NCBI RefSeq assembly: GCF_900218035.1
Contig: NZ_OBMR01000007.1
Coordinates: 62,001 to 126,000 of the forward strand
From: Pseudobutyrivibrio ruminis DSM 9787
GTDB taxonomy: Bacteria; Bacillota; Clostridia; Lachnospirales; Lachnospiraceae
Direction of reading: 5' to 3'
Length of the DNA: 64,000 nucleotides
Position 1 is the first letter of the stretch; each line of letters begins with the position of its first letter. Of this stretch, positions 17,989 to 28,417 are shown in pieces. The notes under the pieces were generated by a model. That model did no database searches. It had not been told where the DNA came from and saw only the letters and a program-made list of their open reading frames with translations. Made by a program: the position numbers and the translations under genes.

Positions 17989-19536
17989 TTATTGAGGGAA
18001 CATACCACGTAGCATGGTTGCCATAGATCCCATTCTAGATCTCTGGTATGGCTTTCCCTTCAAATATAATTCTGCAACACTAATATTCTTTAATTCTTCC
18101 ACTGGAACCTCGTATGGATTTGAATCAAGAATAACTATATCACAGCTTTTGCCCATCTCCAATGACCCTCTCTCTTTCTCGTCAAATAAAGAGTAGGCTC
18201 CATTATATGTAGCCATTCTAAGGGCATCAAAAACAGACACAGACTCTTCTGGATTTCTGTTGTTACAAGCATCGTGAATCCACATAATTGGATTTGGATC
18301 AGATGCTGGTGCGTCTGAATTGAAGCACACCTTTATTCCCAAATCATTGATTGTCTTAAGCGGATTAATTCTTGAAAATCTCTCATCCGACAGCATCTCT
18401 TTAACAAATTCATCAACTCCAGAGATATGCGACAACATAGAAGGCCTAGCTGAAATCATAATGTTGTATCTCTTGCAGGTCTTTAGGGCGCGCTCTGTTG
18501 GAAGTGAACCATGTAAAATGATGTGTCTGTGGTCGTATCGTGGATAATCCTCCAGTGCCAATGCAATGGCATTTACCGCCTGCTCAAAGGCAGCATCACC
18601 AACTGCATGTAAAGCTATTTGGTAGCCTGCTCTGTTGGCATTAATACAGAATTTTTGAACATCCACATCGTCATAATATGAAACGCCTTTATTTTTTACA
18701 GTAGCATAGTCATCAATTAAGGCTGCATCTAGATTAGCGAAAGTACCATCCAAATCTGCAAATACTACACGATTCACATCTTTTTTAGTAATCTTATCCA
18801 CATTTGAACACTGATGTGCAACGCGCAATTGCATACCATTATCAAGGCCCTTTGCTACTGAACGCTCCATATCAAAATCATAGTCACGAATAAATCCTAA
18901 TCCACTAGCTGAGCAAATCAATCCAACGCCTCTGCTTGCAAGGAAATCTGCTGTCTCCATCATAGAATCAATGACTTTTTTGGTAGATAGGCCATGAGTT
19001 ATAAATTCGCAGGCGGCAGCAAAAGCTTCCTGTTTCAATTCTCCTGTAACAGGATTGAATCCTCTAAGATTTTCTGCCTTAGATCTAACAGCCTCAATAA
19101 AAAGACTATTAGCAACGCCTGAATGAGCATCATGTTTAATTATAAACGCTGCCTTTTCAGGACAAGCTGTATCCATCTGTTCTCTAAGAATTAAATATCC
19201 TTCTGAAACAGAAAACTCTGTTGCACCAAAACCTACGATAATACTTTCTCTTGATTCTTTTGCATATTTCTCCAACTGCTCCAATATCTTCGCATTGGAA
19301 TCAGTATCGTTTATTGGAAACATCTTATGCAATACAGAAAAGCCGGAATAATGTGTATGGGTATCCACAAATGCAGGCAAAGCAACATTTTTGCCTAACT
19401 CGATAGGAGGAACCACCTCATACTGAGTTGGTAATGTATTGCCAATATATGCAATACGTCCTTCCCTTTCAACCAAGTAATTAGCAATTGTATTGTTTTC
19501 ATCACAAGTGATTATAGTTCCATGAAATACCTGCAT
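17989..19536 (-). CDS. amidohydrolase family 3 metal-dependent hydrolase (YtcJ-like)
   Basis: 515 aa. The metal-binding HTH of the amidohydrolase superfamily is at residues 60-62, in FVDTHTHYSG. Later metal-site candidates are IALHAVGD, IILHGS and FNSDAP. The layout, with an N-terminal composite beta-sandwich that the C-terminus completes, fits the amidohydrolase-3 (YtcJ) group. The substrate is unknown. The ribosome site GGAGGAG is strong. It lies between the PPi-PFK and addB genes in the same direction with gaps of 25 and 15 bases, so cotranscription is likely. Confidence 0.87.
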   Translation of the reverse strand: MQVFHGTIITCDENNTIANYLVEREGRIAYIGNTLPTQYEVVPPIELGKNVALPAFVDTHTHYSGFSVLHKMFPINDTDSNAKILEQLEKYAKESRESIIVGFGATEFSVSEGYLILREQMDTACPEKAAFIIKHDAHSGVANSLFIEAVRSKAENLRGFNPVTGELKQEAFAAACEFITHGLSTKKVIDSMMETADFLASRGVGLICSASGLGFIRDYDFDMERSVAKGLDNGMQLRVAHQCSNVDKITKKDVNRVVFADLDGTFANLDAALIDDYATVKNKGVSYYDDVDVQKFCINANRAGYQIALHAVGDAAFEQAVNAIALALEDYPRYDHRHIILHGSLPTERALKTCKRYNIMISARPSMLSHISGVDEFVKEMLSDERFSRINPLKTINDLGIKVCFNSDAPASDPNPIMWIHDACNNRNPEESVSVFDALRMATYNGAYSLFDEKERGSLEMGKSCDIVILDSNPYEVPVEELKNISVAELYLKGKPYQRSRMGSMATMLRGMFPQ

Positions 19537-19561
19537 TTTTCTCCTCCATACCCCTCATTAA

Positions 19562-20800
19562 CTATTTTTTAACCGGTCTGTAAATATGTCTTGGAATACC
19601 ATCTACCATGATAGGTGATACATCCCCTTGTATCAGTGGTCTAACATATGTAATAAAGGCTTCTGTTACATATGTGCCATCATGTGTAATCCAATTTCTA
19701 GGTACAAGCTTTTCGTCATTAGCAATCTTGTGAACATCCTTAACCTCTGTACCACACTGATAAGGATCATCTGAATGACGTGTAAGTGTAACCATCTTGC
19801 CTGTGTCCCCCTCATCTGCAGCAAGAACGGCAGCACCACCAACCTGATATGCTTCAAGAATATCTACACGTGAAGCTAAATGTGAGCCAGCTCTCTGAAG
19901 TGTAGAAAGCTCAATAGCTCTAGTCTTGCAGCCAAGCTCCCTTCCAATAAAATTGCAAAGATAAGCAGCTGTTCCTGTAAGCTGTTTGTGATTAAATGCA
20001 TCTACGAATTCAACATTATCACCTAGCTCACATACATATTTTCCTTCTTTTGTATGAATACCTTCTGAAATACATACAACAACTGATGACTGTGTTTTAA
20101 GAAGTTTTACAACTCTTTCTTTAAACTTATTAAGGTCAAAAGGTACTTCTGGTAAATAAATTAAATCTGGTCCCTCGCAATCCTCTCCTTTTGCAAGAAT
20201 AGATGCGCCTGTAAGCCAACCAGCATTACGTCCCATGATTTCCACGATTGTAACAAGACCCTTGTCATATTCAAGGCAGTGGCCATCGCGGATAATCTCT
20301 TTAACTGATGTACCAATATATTTAGCAGCACTACCAAATCCAGGTGTATGGTCTGTAAGTGCTAAATCATTATCGATAGTCTTAGGACATCCTATAAATC
20401 TAATTTCGGAACCTGTAAGAATGGCGTAATCAGAGAGCTTCTTGATGGTATCCATAGAATCATTACCACCAATGTAAATTAACGCCTCAATTTCGAGCTT
20501 GTTAAGAATTGAAAATATTTTTTCATAGGTTGCCATGTCTTTGTGAATTTCAGGAAGTTTGAAGCGACATGAACCAAGATACGCAGCTGGAGTTCGCTTT
20601 AAAAGCTCAACATCCAAGTCGTTTTTGATGAAATCAGAAAGATCGATATAATCCTCTTCCATCAGACCTTTGATTCCGTGGAGCATGCCGTATACTTTGC
20701 CAGCACCACGGTCTTTTGCTGTTCTGAACACTCCTGCTAATGAAGAGTTGATTGCGGCGGTCGGTCCGCCTGATTGTCCCACAATTACGTTTCCAGTCAT
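19562..20800 (-). CDS. pfp: diphosphate-dependent 6-phosphofructokinase
   Basis: 412 aa. The phosphofructokinase fold is clear (GQSGGPTAAIN at residues 8-18, GRNAGWL, SEGI). Two positions indicate PPi rather than ATP use: GGNDS at 111-115, where ATP enzymes have GGDGS, and Lys140 in PKTIDND, where ATP enzymes have Gly. It would interconvert fructose-6-phosphate and fructose-1,6-bisphosphate with pyrophosphate, reversibly. GGGGG precedes the ATG by about ten bases. The assignment of the phosphoryl donor is from sequence rules and is fairly secure. Confidence 0.88.
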   Translation of the reverse strand: MTGNVIVGQSGGPTAAINSSLAGVFRTAKDRGAGKVYGMLHGIKGLMEEDYIDLSDFIKNDLDVELLKRTPAAYLGSCRFKLPEIHKDMATYEKIFSILNKLEIEALIYIGGNDSMDTIKKLSDYAILTGSEIRFIGCPKTIDNDLALTDHTPGFGSAAKYIGTSVKEIIRDGHCLEYDKGLVTIVEIMGRNAGWLTGASILAKGEDCEGPDLIYLPEVPFDLNKFKERVVKLLKTQSSVVVCISEGIHTKEGKYVCELGDNVEFVDAFNHKQLTGTAAYLCNFIGRELGCKTRAIELSTLQRAGSHLASRVDILEAYQVGGAAVLAADEGDTGKMVTLTRHSDDPYQCGTEVKDVHKIANDEKLVPRNWITHDGTYVTEAFITYVRPLIQGDVSPIMVDGIPRHIYRPVKK

Positions 20801-20872
20801 TACATTTTACCCCCAATCATTTAAGTTTCATGATTTATTATCAACAGCTAGCGCTGCAATAATCCCCAAAAA

Positions 20873-21133
20873 TCAATCATCTCTAGGATCGTCCCTAAAA
20901 TGCCCTGCAATAATATCACATACACACCAAATACCTCCTCCAATGGTGGATGCAATAAATATCTTGATAACGTTTATTATTAAATTGCCGGCTGTAAGGG
21001 TACCACCAGTAAAACCTGTAACTAGCCAATAAACTGGCCGAACAAATAGCCAATAGCCTCCAATATATAAGCCGAGGACTGTGCCAAGAACGCTAAATAG
21101 CACAGCTAAGGCTTTCTTTGCACTTTTTTTCAT
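20873..21133 (-). CDS. small membrane protein, unknown function
   Basis: 86 aa with two or three hydrophobic segments (about residues 8-30, 35-55 and 50-72), a basic N-terminus and an acidic tail. The ribosome site GTAGGAG is good. It lies downstream of the PAP2 gene in the same direction with a 32-base gap. I do not recognise a family. Confidence 0.55.
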   Translation of the reverse strand: MKKSAKKALAVLFSVLGTVLGLYIGGYWLFVRPVYWLVTGFTGGTLTAGNLIINVIKIFIASTIGGGIWCVCDIIAGHFRDDPRDD

Positions 21134-21165
21134 ATAATATAATTGCTCCTACAATATAATCCTAA

Positions 21166-21699
21166 TTAAAATGGTAGCATAATGAGGCCAAAAACGCCAC
21201 ATAAAATACCATAACAACTAACTGCAATTATGAGAGCAATCGCAAAACCTGCAATTACATCCTTGATGAAATGCACACCGCCAATAACTCTTATTACAGC
21301 AAGCGCTCCCCCAAGGATAATCACAAACACTGCTAATGCCACCGATGACTGCATGATTGTAAAAGCTACCATAAAAATAGAGAATACATGTCTACTTGGA
21401 AAGCTCTTTCCCTTTGTGTCTTTATTTAAGGCTGGGACAAAATCATATACTTCATATGGTCTTGGGGCACTAATGATTTTTCTAAAGAGAGAAACGATAA
21501 CAAAAGAAACCCCAGGAATTAGAATACTTCTGTACAAAATATTGTAATCTCCTGAAGGTTCAAAGAACGCCCCGTAAACAAGATATCCTGCATACAGCAA
21601 GACTGTAATATAAGTAATGGCCTTGTCCAGCACATTAAGAGCTGTAACAAGACCATTATTATTTTTAATATGTTCTGTAATTGCTTTGTAAGCTATCAT
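21166..21699 (-). CDS. PAP2-superfamily membrane phosphatase
   Basis: 177 aa with five or six membrane helices. The three PAP2 motifs are present: Lys74 to Arg80-Pro81, PSRH at 101-104, and Arg137, His143 and Asp147 in the third motif. Such enzymes remove phosphate from lipid phosphates such as phosphatidic acid or undecaprenyl pyrophosphate at the outer face of the membrane; the substrate here is not defined. It begins only three bases after the stop of the CarD-family gene, so they are cotranscribed. Confidence 0.85.
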   Translation of the reverse strand: MIAYKAITEHIKNNNGLVTALNVLDKAITYITVLLYAGYLVYGAFFEPSGDYNILYRSILIPGVSFVIVSLFRKIISAPRPYEVYDFVPALNKDTKGKSFPSRHVFSIFMVAFTIMQSSVALAVFVIILGGALAVIRVIGGVHFIKDVIAGFAIALIIAVSCYGILCGVFGLIMLPF

Positions 21700-21702
21700 A
21701 TA

Positions 21703-22236
21703 TTATGCACCTATTAATACAGAATTTGCGGTGTGTGTTTTGACAGCTTCCTCAAAAAGATTCTGAGCAAATGTAATATCCTTGCCCATTGAAAAAGCCA
21801 TTTCCTCGTAGAGCTTGCGACCTGCGACTGAAAGTGTCTTTTCATCAAGGGCCATTACCTTTTTGCCAGCAGCAATTCTCTGCCACTTTCTGATAAGTAC
21901 TGTCTTTACAACCTGAGCCAAAGACTCTGGTGTAAACTCACCCATTACTTCTTTAAATTTTTCCTGAAGAGCTCTTTCGTTTGGCTCCTCAATGCACTCA
22001 ATGTTGTCAATGTTTTCAAGAATTCTAGTAAAAGTCTCCTGCTTTGCTACTGGACGTAACCTAACTGTTGAGCCACTAATTGGAGTAAATACCTTTGCCC
22101 CTGCCTTAAATACAGGCGACATGCAGTAATAAGTTTTGCGAGAACCTTTGCCCATAAGTTCCATGTCATCAATATCTTCAATCTGACAAACACCACTGCC
22201 CTCATGAACTAAATAATCGCCTACTTGATATTCCAT
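21703..22236 (-). CDS. CarD-family transcriptional regulator
   Basis: 177 aa. Residues 1-60 match the RNA-polymerase-interacting domain shared by CarD/CdnL and TRCF (VGDYLVHEGSGVCQIEDI...YYCMSPVF), followed by a helical C-terminal DNA-binding half (LYEEMAFSMGKDITFAQ). CarD proteins bind the polymerase beta subunit and stabilise open promoters. It sits downstream of rnpB and precedes the PAP2 gene by three bases. A TATAAT box is present at 22315-22320 in the leader. Confidence 0.88.
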   Translation of the reverse strand: MEYQVGDYLVHEGSGVCQIEDIDDMELMGKGSRKTYYCMSPVFKAGAKVFTPISGSTVRLRPVAKQETFTRILENIDNIECIEEPNERALQEKFKEVMGEFTPESLAQVVKTVLIRKWQRIAAGKKVMALDEKTLSVAGRKLYEEMAFSMGKDITFAQNLFEEAVKTHTANSVLIGA

Positions 22237-22448
22237 TTTACACCATCCTTCTAAACCATTACAACAAGTACCTCCATAACTCCTATTCCCCTAAGATATA
22301 GTTTCGATAGGTTTATTATAGCACGATTTGCCTTGTCTAGACACAAAAAATTCACATTCGTTAATTATTCCCACGAATATTTAAAATTGAAAGATGGATT
22401 TTGTAAAAAATGACAACATTCTGACAAATTAAAAGAAAAAAGAAAAGG

Positions 22449-22787
22449 GTTAGACTGTGAGCCGGGTTATGTCTTTTAAAGTAGTCATCTATCTAGGATT
22501 ACTGTCGCCAATAACCTCAAGCGTTCAACCTAGTGCTGGCGGGCCGCGTACGCACTTTTTAGAACTTGCTTCGGATGGGGTTTACATGGCTTTCGTTGTT
22601 ACCAACGAAACGGTGGTCTCTTACACCGCCTTTCCACCCTTACCCATAATAATATGGGCGGTTTATTTCTGTTGCACTATCCTTGGAGTTACCTCCACCA
22701 GCCGTTAGCTGGCATCCTTGCCCTGTGAAGCCCGGACTTTCCTCTCTCCTATCATTACAATAGAACAGCGACTACTCATCTAGCCCT
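22449..22787 (-). ncRNA. rnpB: RNase P RNA, bacterial class A
   Basis: The minus strand carries the conserved core of RNase P RNA. GAGGAAAGTCCGGGCTTC and CAGGGCAAGGATGCCAGC appear near the 5' side, then a GGTGGAGGTAACTCC region, AACCCCATCCGAAGCAAG, and a 3' end with ATAACCCGGCTCACAG. The P4 strands and P3-P12 order fit the ancestral class A type found in clostridia. It is the ribozyme that matures tRNA 5' ends. Ends are approximate. It lies 12 bases downstream of the kinase gene. Confidence 0.95.
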
Positions 22788-22799
22788 TTATAAACATTA

Positions 22800-24464
22800 T
22801 TAAAGAATACAACTTCCTCCAATAAACTCGCGAACCAGTGAATTGTTAGGAATAACATCTGGTGCCATTGGAAGGAAATAATCTAAAAGCTTTATGAGGC
22901 GCTTTGCCTCTGGATACATTGGATGGTCTGCCGGAATTGCGTATAGCTGTGGATCAACGTATAGCTTAAGCACTGCCATCTCGTATATTAAAGCTGTATT
23001 GAAAACATGATCTGCCTGCTCCTGGAATGGGAAAATGTATTTTTCCTCTCCTCTTCGAACAGAATCCCACATTGCTATGGTCTCTGCAGCAGATGTAGCT
23101 CTCGTTCTTGAATCTCGCACAATTCTGCGAATCAATCTACCATCAGCAGTAGAAAGTGGATTGTGTTCATCAATAGAAAGCTGAGTTAATGCAGAAAGAT
23201 AAATCTTGTATTTGCTTTCAGCAGGAAGTGATGAACTCATTCGATCGTTAAGTCCATGAATTCCTTCGATAACAAGTATATCATTTTTTCCTAACTGCAT
23301 ATAGTGATCATTATACTCTCTTTTTCCAATTTTGAAATTAAAATTTGGAAGAAGAACTCTTTCGCCCTTCAAGAGCTTAACCATGCACTCGTTAAAATAT
23401 GGGATATCAAGGCCTTCTATTGACTCAAAGTCCTTTTCTCCATATTCATCTATAGGCATTTGATCACGGTTTAAATAGAAATCGTCAAGTGGTACTGGAT
23501 GAGGCACGCAGCCTAAAGCTCTAAGCTGTGCAGAAAGCTTGTGTGAAAATGTGGTCTTTCCTGATGATGAAGGACCAGCCATCATAACAAACTTAACATC
23601 ATTATTTGAAGCAATTGTACGAGCAAGCTCGCCAATATTACGTTCCATGATAGCCTCTTGAGATAAGACAATATCTTTTATTCTGCCACTTGCTATAGCA
23701 TCATTTAATGCACCAACAGTAGGAACTCCCATTGTTCGTCCAAACTCAGATGATGCCTGCTGAACTGAAAATAGCTTTATTGGACTAGTAAACTCTGCAA
23801 CAGTCCTTGAGTCTCCCTTAAGCTTGTTTGCATTAGGGAATAATAACATAAAGCCATGCTCAAATTTCATCAAATCAAAATACTGCAGATACTTGGTAGA
23901 TGGTACCATGTATCCGTAGAAATAATCAATACATCCATCCAAATCATACACATTTATATTGGAACTTGTACGATATTTAAGCAACTGCTCCTTATCCTTC
24001 ATATTGAAGCTATGGAACAATTCCTTTGCCTGGCTAGTTTTAATTGAATATTTCTTAAGAGGAATATCCTGCTGAACTAAATCCAGCATAACTTTTTTAA
24101 GCTCTTCAAGCTTTTCCTCTGTAATTTCGCCAACACCATCAATAGTGCAGAAATCTCCCTGTCCCAGGGAATGCTCCACCCTAAGGTATGGATTTGCTGG
24201 CAATGGATATACATCCATAAGAGCGCGCTGAAGTAAAAATACTACACTTCTACGGTATGCTCTACGGCCGTCCTTATCTGCTGTAGTTAAGAATTCTAGC
24301 TCTGCGACACCAGATACAGCCATGTGTAGCTCGGTAAGACTGCCTTTGTACTTAGCAAGAACAATATCGTCCTTATAATCAGCCTGATGAGCTTCTGCAA
24401 TGTCTAATAACTTTGTACCGTCTTCGTAAGTCTCTTCCTTACCGTTAATAATTACTTTAGCCAT
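22800..24464 (-). CDS. TGS-domain nucleoside kinase (uridine kinase-like)
   Basis: 554 aa. The N-terminus (residues 1-60) resembles the TGS domain of threonyl-tRNA synthetase, followed by a ThrRS second-domain-like region. The C-terminal half is a P-loop kinase with GPSSSGKTT at residues 297-305 and later VLIEG-type and RRIVRD motifs of uridine kinases. The family is annotated as uridine kinase or nucleoside kinase; the true substrate is uncertain. Its ATG overlaps the end of trmK by eight bases. The odd domain fusion is normal for this clostridial family. Confidence 0.88.
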   Translation of the reverse strand: MAKVIINGKEETYEDGTKLLDIAEAHQADYKDDIVLAKYKGSLTELHMAVSGVAELEFLTTADKDGRRAYRRSVVFLLQRALMDVYPLPANPYLRVEHSLGQGDFCTIDGVGEITEEKLEELKKVMLDLVQQDIPLKKYSIKTSQAKELFHSFNMKDKEQLLKYRTSSNINVYDLDGCIDYFYGYMVPSTKYLQYFDLMKFEHGFMLLFPNANKLKGDSRTVAEFTSPIKLFSVQQASSEFGRTMGVPTVGALNDAIASGRIKDIVLSQEAIMERNIGELARTIASNNDVKFVMMAGPSSSGKTTFSHKLSAQLRALGCVPHPVPLDDFYLNRDQMPIDEYGEKDFESIEGLDIPYFNECMVKLLKGERVLLPNFNFKIGKREYNDHYMQLGKNDILVIEGIHGLNDRMSSSLPAESKYKIYLSALTQLSIDEHNPLSTADGRLIRRIVRDSRTRATSAAETIAMWDSVRRGEEKYIFPFQEQADHVFNTALIYEMAVLKLYVDPQLYAIPADHPMYPEAKRLIKLLDYFLPMAPDVIPNNSLVREFIGGSCIL

Positions 24465-25179
24465 GACTCTTCCTCCGTTTCAGCTCTACTTGCTTTATAA
24501 GCTCAAGCTCATTTAGCAGTATCGCTTTTCTATGTTGTATTGGGTCAGTGACTTCTTCACCTTGAAGTGATTCAAGCTTATTGAGGATTGATGTATACTC
24601 CCTTTTATTCTTTTCTAAAAGAGTCTGTAGCAAATCCGGAGATTTTTCAATAATGATAGGACCATATTCAAGCTCAGCATCTGAAAGCTCAGTGTGCTCA
24701 CCAGAAAATGCGACTTTCATTATTGGATAAATCTTACCTTCTTCTGTACATAAACTTTCATCGAGAAATTGAAAGCCGTTATCCACAAGATACTCACGAA
24801 GAGCTTTGTATTCCGACTGTGGTTCCAAAATAAGTGCCTTGGCACTTTTTGCAACCATGAGCCTAGCATCCAAAATCCTCTTTATTAAAGCACCACCCAT
24901 ACCACAAATACATATGACATCTGCCTCGGCCTCATCAAGCTTGGCCAATCCATCTGACAATCTGAATGAGACCTGGCCTAAAAGATTAGCCTGCCCAACA
25001 TTAACCTTCGCTGATTCAAGTGGCCCTTTATTAACGTCCATAGCTATTGCTTTGTTTACGATATTATTCTCTAGAAGAGAAATTGTAAGATAGCCATGGT
25101 CACAACCAACATCGGCAACAGTTCCACAATTAGGCACCATGTCATATATAATTTGTAATCTTGGAGATAATTTTATCAT
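24457..25179 (-). CDS. trmK: tRNA (adenine(22)-N1)-methyltransferase
   Basis: 240 aa. The SAM-binding motif VADVGCDHGYL lies near residues 18-28, with further Rossmann motifs AIAMDVNKGPL and ICGMGGALI. This matches TrmK (YqfN), which methylates A22 of tRNA, and the gene is typically found right after rpoD in Firmicutes, as here. It starts 36 bases after rpoD and overlaps the kinase start. The C-terminal coiled-coil region is present. Confidence 0.93.
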   Translation of the reverse strand: MIKLSPRLQIIYDMVPNCGTVADVGCDHGYLTISLLENNIVNKAIAMDVNKGPLESAKVNVGQANLLGQVSFRLSDGLAKLDEAEADVICICGMGGALIKRILDARLMVAKSAKALILEPQSEYKALREYLVDNGFQFLDESLCTEEGKIYPIMKVAFSGEHTELSDAELEYGPIIIEKSPDLLQTLLEKNKREYTSILNKLESLQGEEVTDPIQHRKAILLNELELIKQVELKRRKSHG

Positions 25180-25215
25180 TTATTTATGTATAAACCTTGT
25201 AATTAAATCATGATT

Positions 25216-26610
25216 TTACTGATCAAGGTAATCCTTAAGCTTTCTGCTTCGGCTTGGGTGACGAAGCTTTCTAAGGGCCTTTGCCTCAATCTGTCTAATA
25301 CGCTCACGAGTAACGTTGAATTCCTTACCTACTTCCTCAAGTGTGCGAGCCTTTCCATCCTCAAGACCAAATCTAAGGATAAGAACTCTCTGCTCACGCT
25401 CTGTAAGCGTATCAAGAACTTCGTGAAGCTGTTCCTTTAAAAGAGTGAATGTTGCAGCCTCAGCAGGTACCGGAACATTTTCATCTGGAAGGAAATCACC
25501 AAGGTGGCTATCTTCCTCCTCACCGATAGGAGTCTCAAGTGAAACTGGCTCCTGAGAAATCTTTAAGATTTCGTGTACTCTATCTACTGTAATGCCCATT
25601 GCTGCTGCAATTTCCTCTGGAGTTGGTTCGCGGCCGTACTCCTGAAGTAACTGTCTAGAAACTCTGATGAGTTTGTTGATTGTTTCAACCATATGTACAG
25701 GGATACGGATTGTACGAGCCTGGTCTGCAATAGCACGAGTGATAGCCTGTCTAATCCACCATGTAGCATATGTAGAGAACTTGTAACCCTTGTGATAATC
25801 GAACTTTTCAACAGCCTTCATAAGACCAAGGTTACCCTCCTGAATAAGATCAAGGAAAAGCATTCCACGACCTACGTAACGCTTTGCAATAGAAACAACA
25901 AGACGAAGGTTTGCCTCAGCAAGCTTGTTCTTTGCTTCCTGATCTCCATCTTCCATTCTCTGAGCAAGCTCAACCTCTTCCTCTGCAGAAAGAAGTGGTA
26001 CCTTACCGATTTCCTTAAGGTACATACGAACTGGATCTTCGATGCTTACTGAATCAGGAACAGACATATCGATATCTTCGATATCCTCATCATCACTAGC
26101 AAGAAGAAGTGCATCAGATGGACCTGAAGAGAAGTTTACATCGATACCTCTCTTATCAAGGTATGTAAGGATACGCTCCATCTGCTTTGCATCGATTTTG
26201 TAATCCTTTAAGAACTCTGAAATTTCATAGTCCTCGATAATGCTCTTCTGAGACTTTGCAATCTTTACAAGCTCAGTAACCTTTGCATCTAATTCATCGC
26301 TTCCGAATGAATCAAGATCATCATCGTCGTCATCATCGTCATCATCTCTATCAACTGATGTCTTTGCTCCTACAGATGCAAGGAACTCATCAACGTCCTC
26401 ATCATCAGCTGTCTCGTCAATGTTGTCGAAATCATGCTCGTTAAATTCAAGATCCTCTGCTGAAATCTCTTCTAAGTCTGCGAAGTTTACATCTTTGTCA
26501 TCAGACTCTGACTCTTCTGTTTCAGCTTCGTCTGCTTCTGCTAAAAATGCATCTGCAGCTGCTTCTAAATCCTGGTTTTCGATTAGTTCTTCAACTTTCT
26601 TTTTTGCCAT
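25216..26610 (-). CDS. rpoD: primary sigma factor RpoD (SigA)
   Basis: 464 aa. The N-terminal third is strongly acidic and includes an uninterrupted Asp run around residue 95. Region 2 has [19 protein letters not shown] and the -10-reading [11 protein letters not shown]. Region 3 has [10 protein letters not shown], and region 4 ends with [20 protein letters not shown]. It directs RNA polymerase to housekeeping promoters. It lies 12 bases after dnaG in the classic macromolecular-synthesis order. The extended acidic N-terminus is longer than in Bacillus SigA. Confidence 0.98.
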   Translation of the reverse strand: MAKKKVEELIENQDLEAAADAFLAEADEAETEESESDDKDVNFADLEEISAEDLEFNEHDFDNIDETADDEDVDEFLASVGAKTSVDRDDDDDDDDDDLDSFGSDELDAKVTELVKIAKSQKSIIEDYEISEFLKDYKIDAKQMERILTYLDKRGIDVNFSSGPSDALLLASDDEDIEDIDMSVPDSVSIEDPVRMYLKEIGKVPLLSAEEEVELAQRMEDGDQEAKNKLAEANLRLVVSIAKRYVGRGMLFLDLIQEGNLGLMKAVEKFDYHKGYKFSTYATWWIRQAITRAIADQARTIRIPVHMVETINKLIRVSRQLLQEYGREPTPEEIAAAMGITVDRVHEILKISQEPVSLETPIGEEEDSHLGDFLPDENVPVPAEAATFTLLKEQLHEVLDTLTEREQRVLILRFGLEDGKARTLEEVGKEFNVTRERIRQIEAKALRKLRHPSRSRKLKDYLDQ

Positions 26611-26622
26611 TTTTATTCCTTT

Positions 26623-28395
26623 CTATAGTGAGAATTCTAAACGCTCAAGTCGTTGTAGCTTCTTCTTTCCTTCCACCAAGCTCTTTAAATCTGCTCCATT
26701 TTTCTGCGCAAGCTCCAGTGAATGCTTTTTTATTCTAAGCAAAGTTTCTTTTAGTGCTTTGCTAAGATCCATATTGTCTGTAAGTTCTCCAACAGTTGTA
26801 TTGAAGAGAGCGGCAACTACTCGCCTGTCCTCGTCTTCCATAAATAAATCAACTATTCGAGCGGTATCAACAGCGCTTCCATCTGAAAGATATTTGAATA
26901 CCTCTGTTGCTACCTGTTTGTATACACCTTCCTCGAAATCGTCAGGTGTTACATACTCCTGTATCTTTCCATAAATGCTTGTATCTTCTACAAGCCAGGT
27001 AAGAAGCAGGCGCTGGGACATCTTCATGCCGTCATCCTTTGGCTTTGGAGTGCTACGGCGTTCGGAATCACGGTTTTGATTTTGATTCTTTGATGTAATT
27101 CCAGATTGTCCAAGCTCGATAATATATTTGCCAAGAGCTTCGCGAGGTATGTTAAAACGAGCCGCCACTGATTCAGTGTAGTTCTCTCTTTCAAGCTGAG
27201 TCGGAAACTCTGTAACAATCATTCTTGCAACTTCTTTTTGGAAGTCGGACTTTTTCTCAGGATCGGTCAGATCGTAATTCTTTTCAAGCATTCTCACCTG
27301 ATACATAAAGCTATTTTCCGCATTCTGAATACGTTTTTCGTATTCCTCTGCTCCTAAGGCTTTAATGAATTCATCAGGATCCTTGTAAGGTGACATATTT
27401 ATGACCCTACATGAAATGCCTGCATTTTTGAGAATTGGGATTGCTCGAAGTGCAGCCTTCTGACCTGCCCCATCAGAATCATAGCTGAGATAAACGTCTT
27501 TGACGTATCGCTTCAGCATGCCGGCATGGCCTTCTGTAAGAGCCGTACCAAGTGAGGCAACTGCATTATCGAATCCTGCCTGATGCAAAGATATAACATC
27601 CATATAGCCTTCACACAGAATAAACTGCTGGCGCCTTGTCTTTCTGGCAAAATATAAACCAAACAAGGTCTTGGACTTATTGAATATCTCTGTCTCAGGA
27701 GAGTTAAGATATTTTGGCTCGCCGTCTCCCATAACTCGTCCACCAAAGGCAACAACCTTGCCGTTGGCATCGAAAATAGGAAACATAGCACGATTCCAAA
27801 ATTTATCGTGACCACCGCGTTTTTCATCGATGGTTATAAGACCACAATCCTTTAAAATCTCATCCTCGTATCCCTTACCTCTAAGGTATTTATATAAGGA
27901 ATCTGAATACTTGCTGGTGCACCCTAAACCAAATTTGTGAAGTGTATCAGCTGTAAGCTCTCTCTTGGTGAAGTAGGCCATGGCCTGCTCGCCTTCTTTG
28001 GAGCGAAGCATCTTGTAGTAATAGCCAGCAGCTTCTTTATTTATTTCAAATAAACGGCTGCGTCTATCCGCTCTCTGCCTCTCCTGGTATGTCATTTCCC
28101 TCTGCGGAAGGGTAACGCCACACTTAGGAGCAAGTTCTTCGATAGCTTCTTTGAAGGTCATATTTTCGTAATTCATAAGGAAGCTGAAAACATTTCCTCC
28201 GGCTCCACATCCAAAGCAATAATACATCTGCTTTTGTGGGCTTACCGAGAATGAGCCTGTTTTTTCATTATGAAAGGGACAAAGCCCAAAATACTGGCTG
28301 CCCTTTTTTTGAAGGTTGACATATTGAGAAATAACATCGACTATGTCAGTTCTGGTTCTGACTTCCTCGACGACTTCATCTGAATAATAAGGCAT
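26623..28395 (-). CDS. dnaG: DNA primase
   Basis: 590 aa. The N-terminal zinc finger uses Cys39, His42, Cys60 and Cys63 (CPFHNEKT...YYCFGCGAGG). The catalytic core has PIFDANGKVVAFGGR and the toprim motif ILCEGYMDV followed by SYDSDGAG. The C-terminus provides the helicase-binding domain. It primes DNA replication. It sits between dgt and rpoD, each separated by about 12-20 bases, so the three are one operon. Confidence 0.97.
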   Translation of the reverse strand: MPYYSDEVVEEVRTRTDIVDVISQYVNLQKKGSQYFGLCPFHNEKTGSFSVSPQKQMYYCFGCGAGGNVFSFLMNYENMTFKEAIEELAPKCGVTLPQREMTYQERQRADRRSRLFEINKEAAGYYYKMLRSKEGEQAMAYFTKRELTADTLHKFGLGCTSKYSDSLYKYLRGKGYEDEILKDCGLITIDEKRGGHDKFWNRAMFPIFDANGKVVAFGGRVMGDGEPKYLNSPETEIFNKSKTLFGLYFARKTRRQQFILCEGYMDVISLHQAGFDNAVASLGTALTEGHAGMLKRYVKDVYLSYDSDGAGQKAALRAIPILKNAGISCRVINMSPYKDPDEFIKALGAEEYEKRIQNAENSFMYQVRMLEKNYDLTDPEKKSDFQKEVARMIVTEFPTQLERENYTESVAARFNIPREALGKYIIELGQSGITSKNQNQNRDSERRSTPKPKDDGMKMSQRLLLTWLVEDTSIYGKIQEYVTPDDFEEGVYKQVATEVFKYLSDGSAVDTARIVDLFMEDEDRRVVAALFNTTVGELTDNMDLSKALKETLLRIKKHSLELAQKNGADLKSLVEGKKKLQRLERLEFSL

Positions 28396-28417
28396 GTATT
28401 CTCCCTAAAATATAGTA

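Noticed and set aside
22457-22708. 83-residue plus-strand frame
   Set aside because: It lies opposite the RNase P RNA gene.
26420-26974. 184-residue plus-strand frame opposite rpoD and dnaG
   Set aside because: It is the Ser-rich mirror of the acidic rpoD N-terminus and has no ribosome site.
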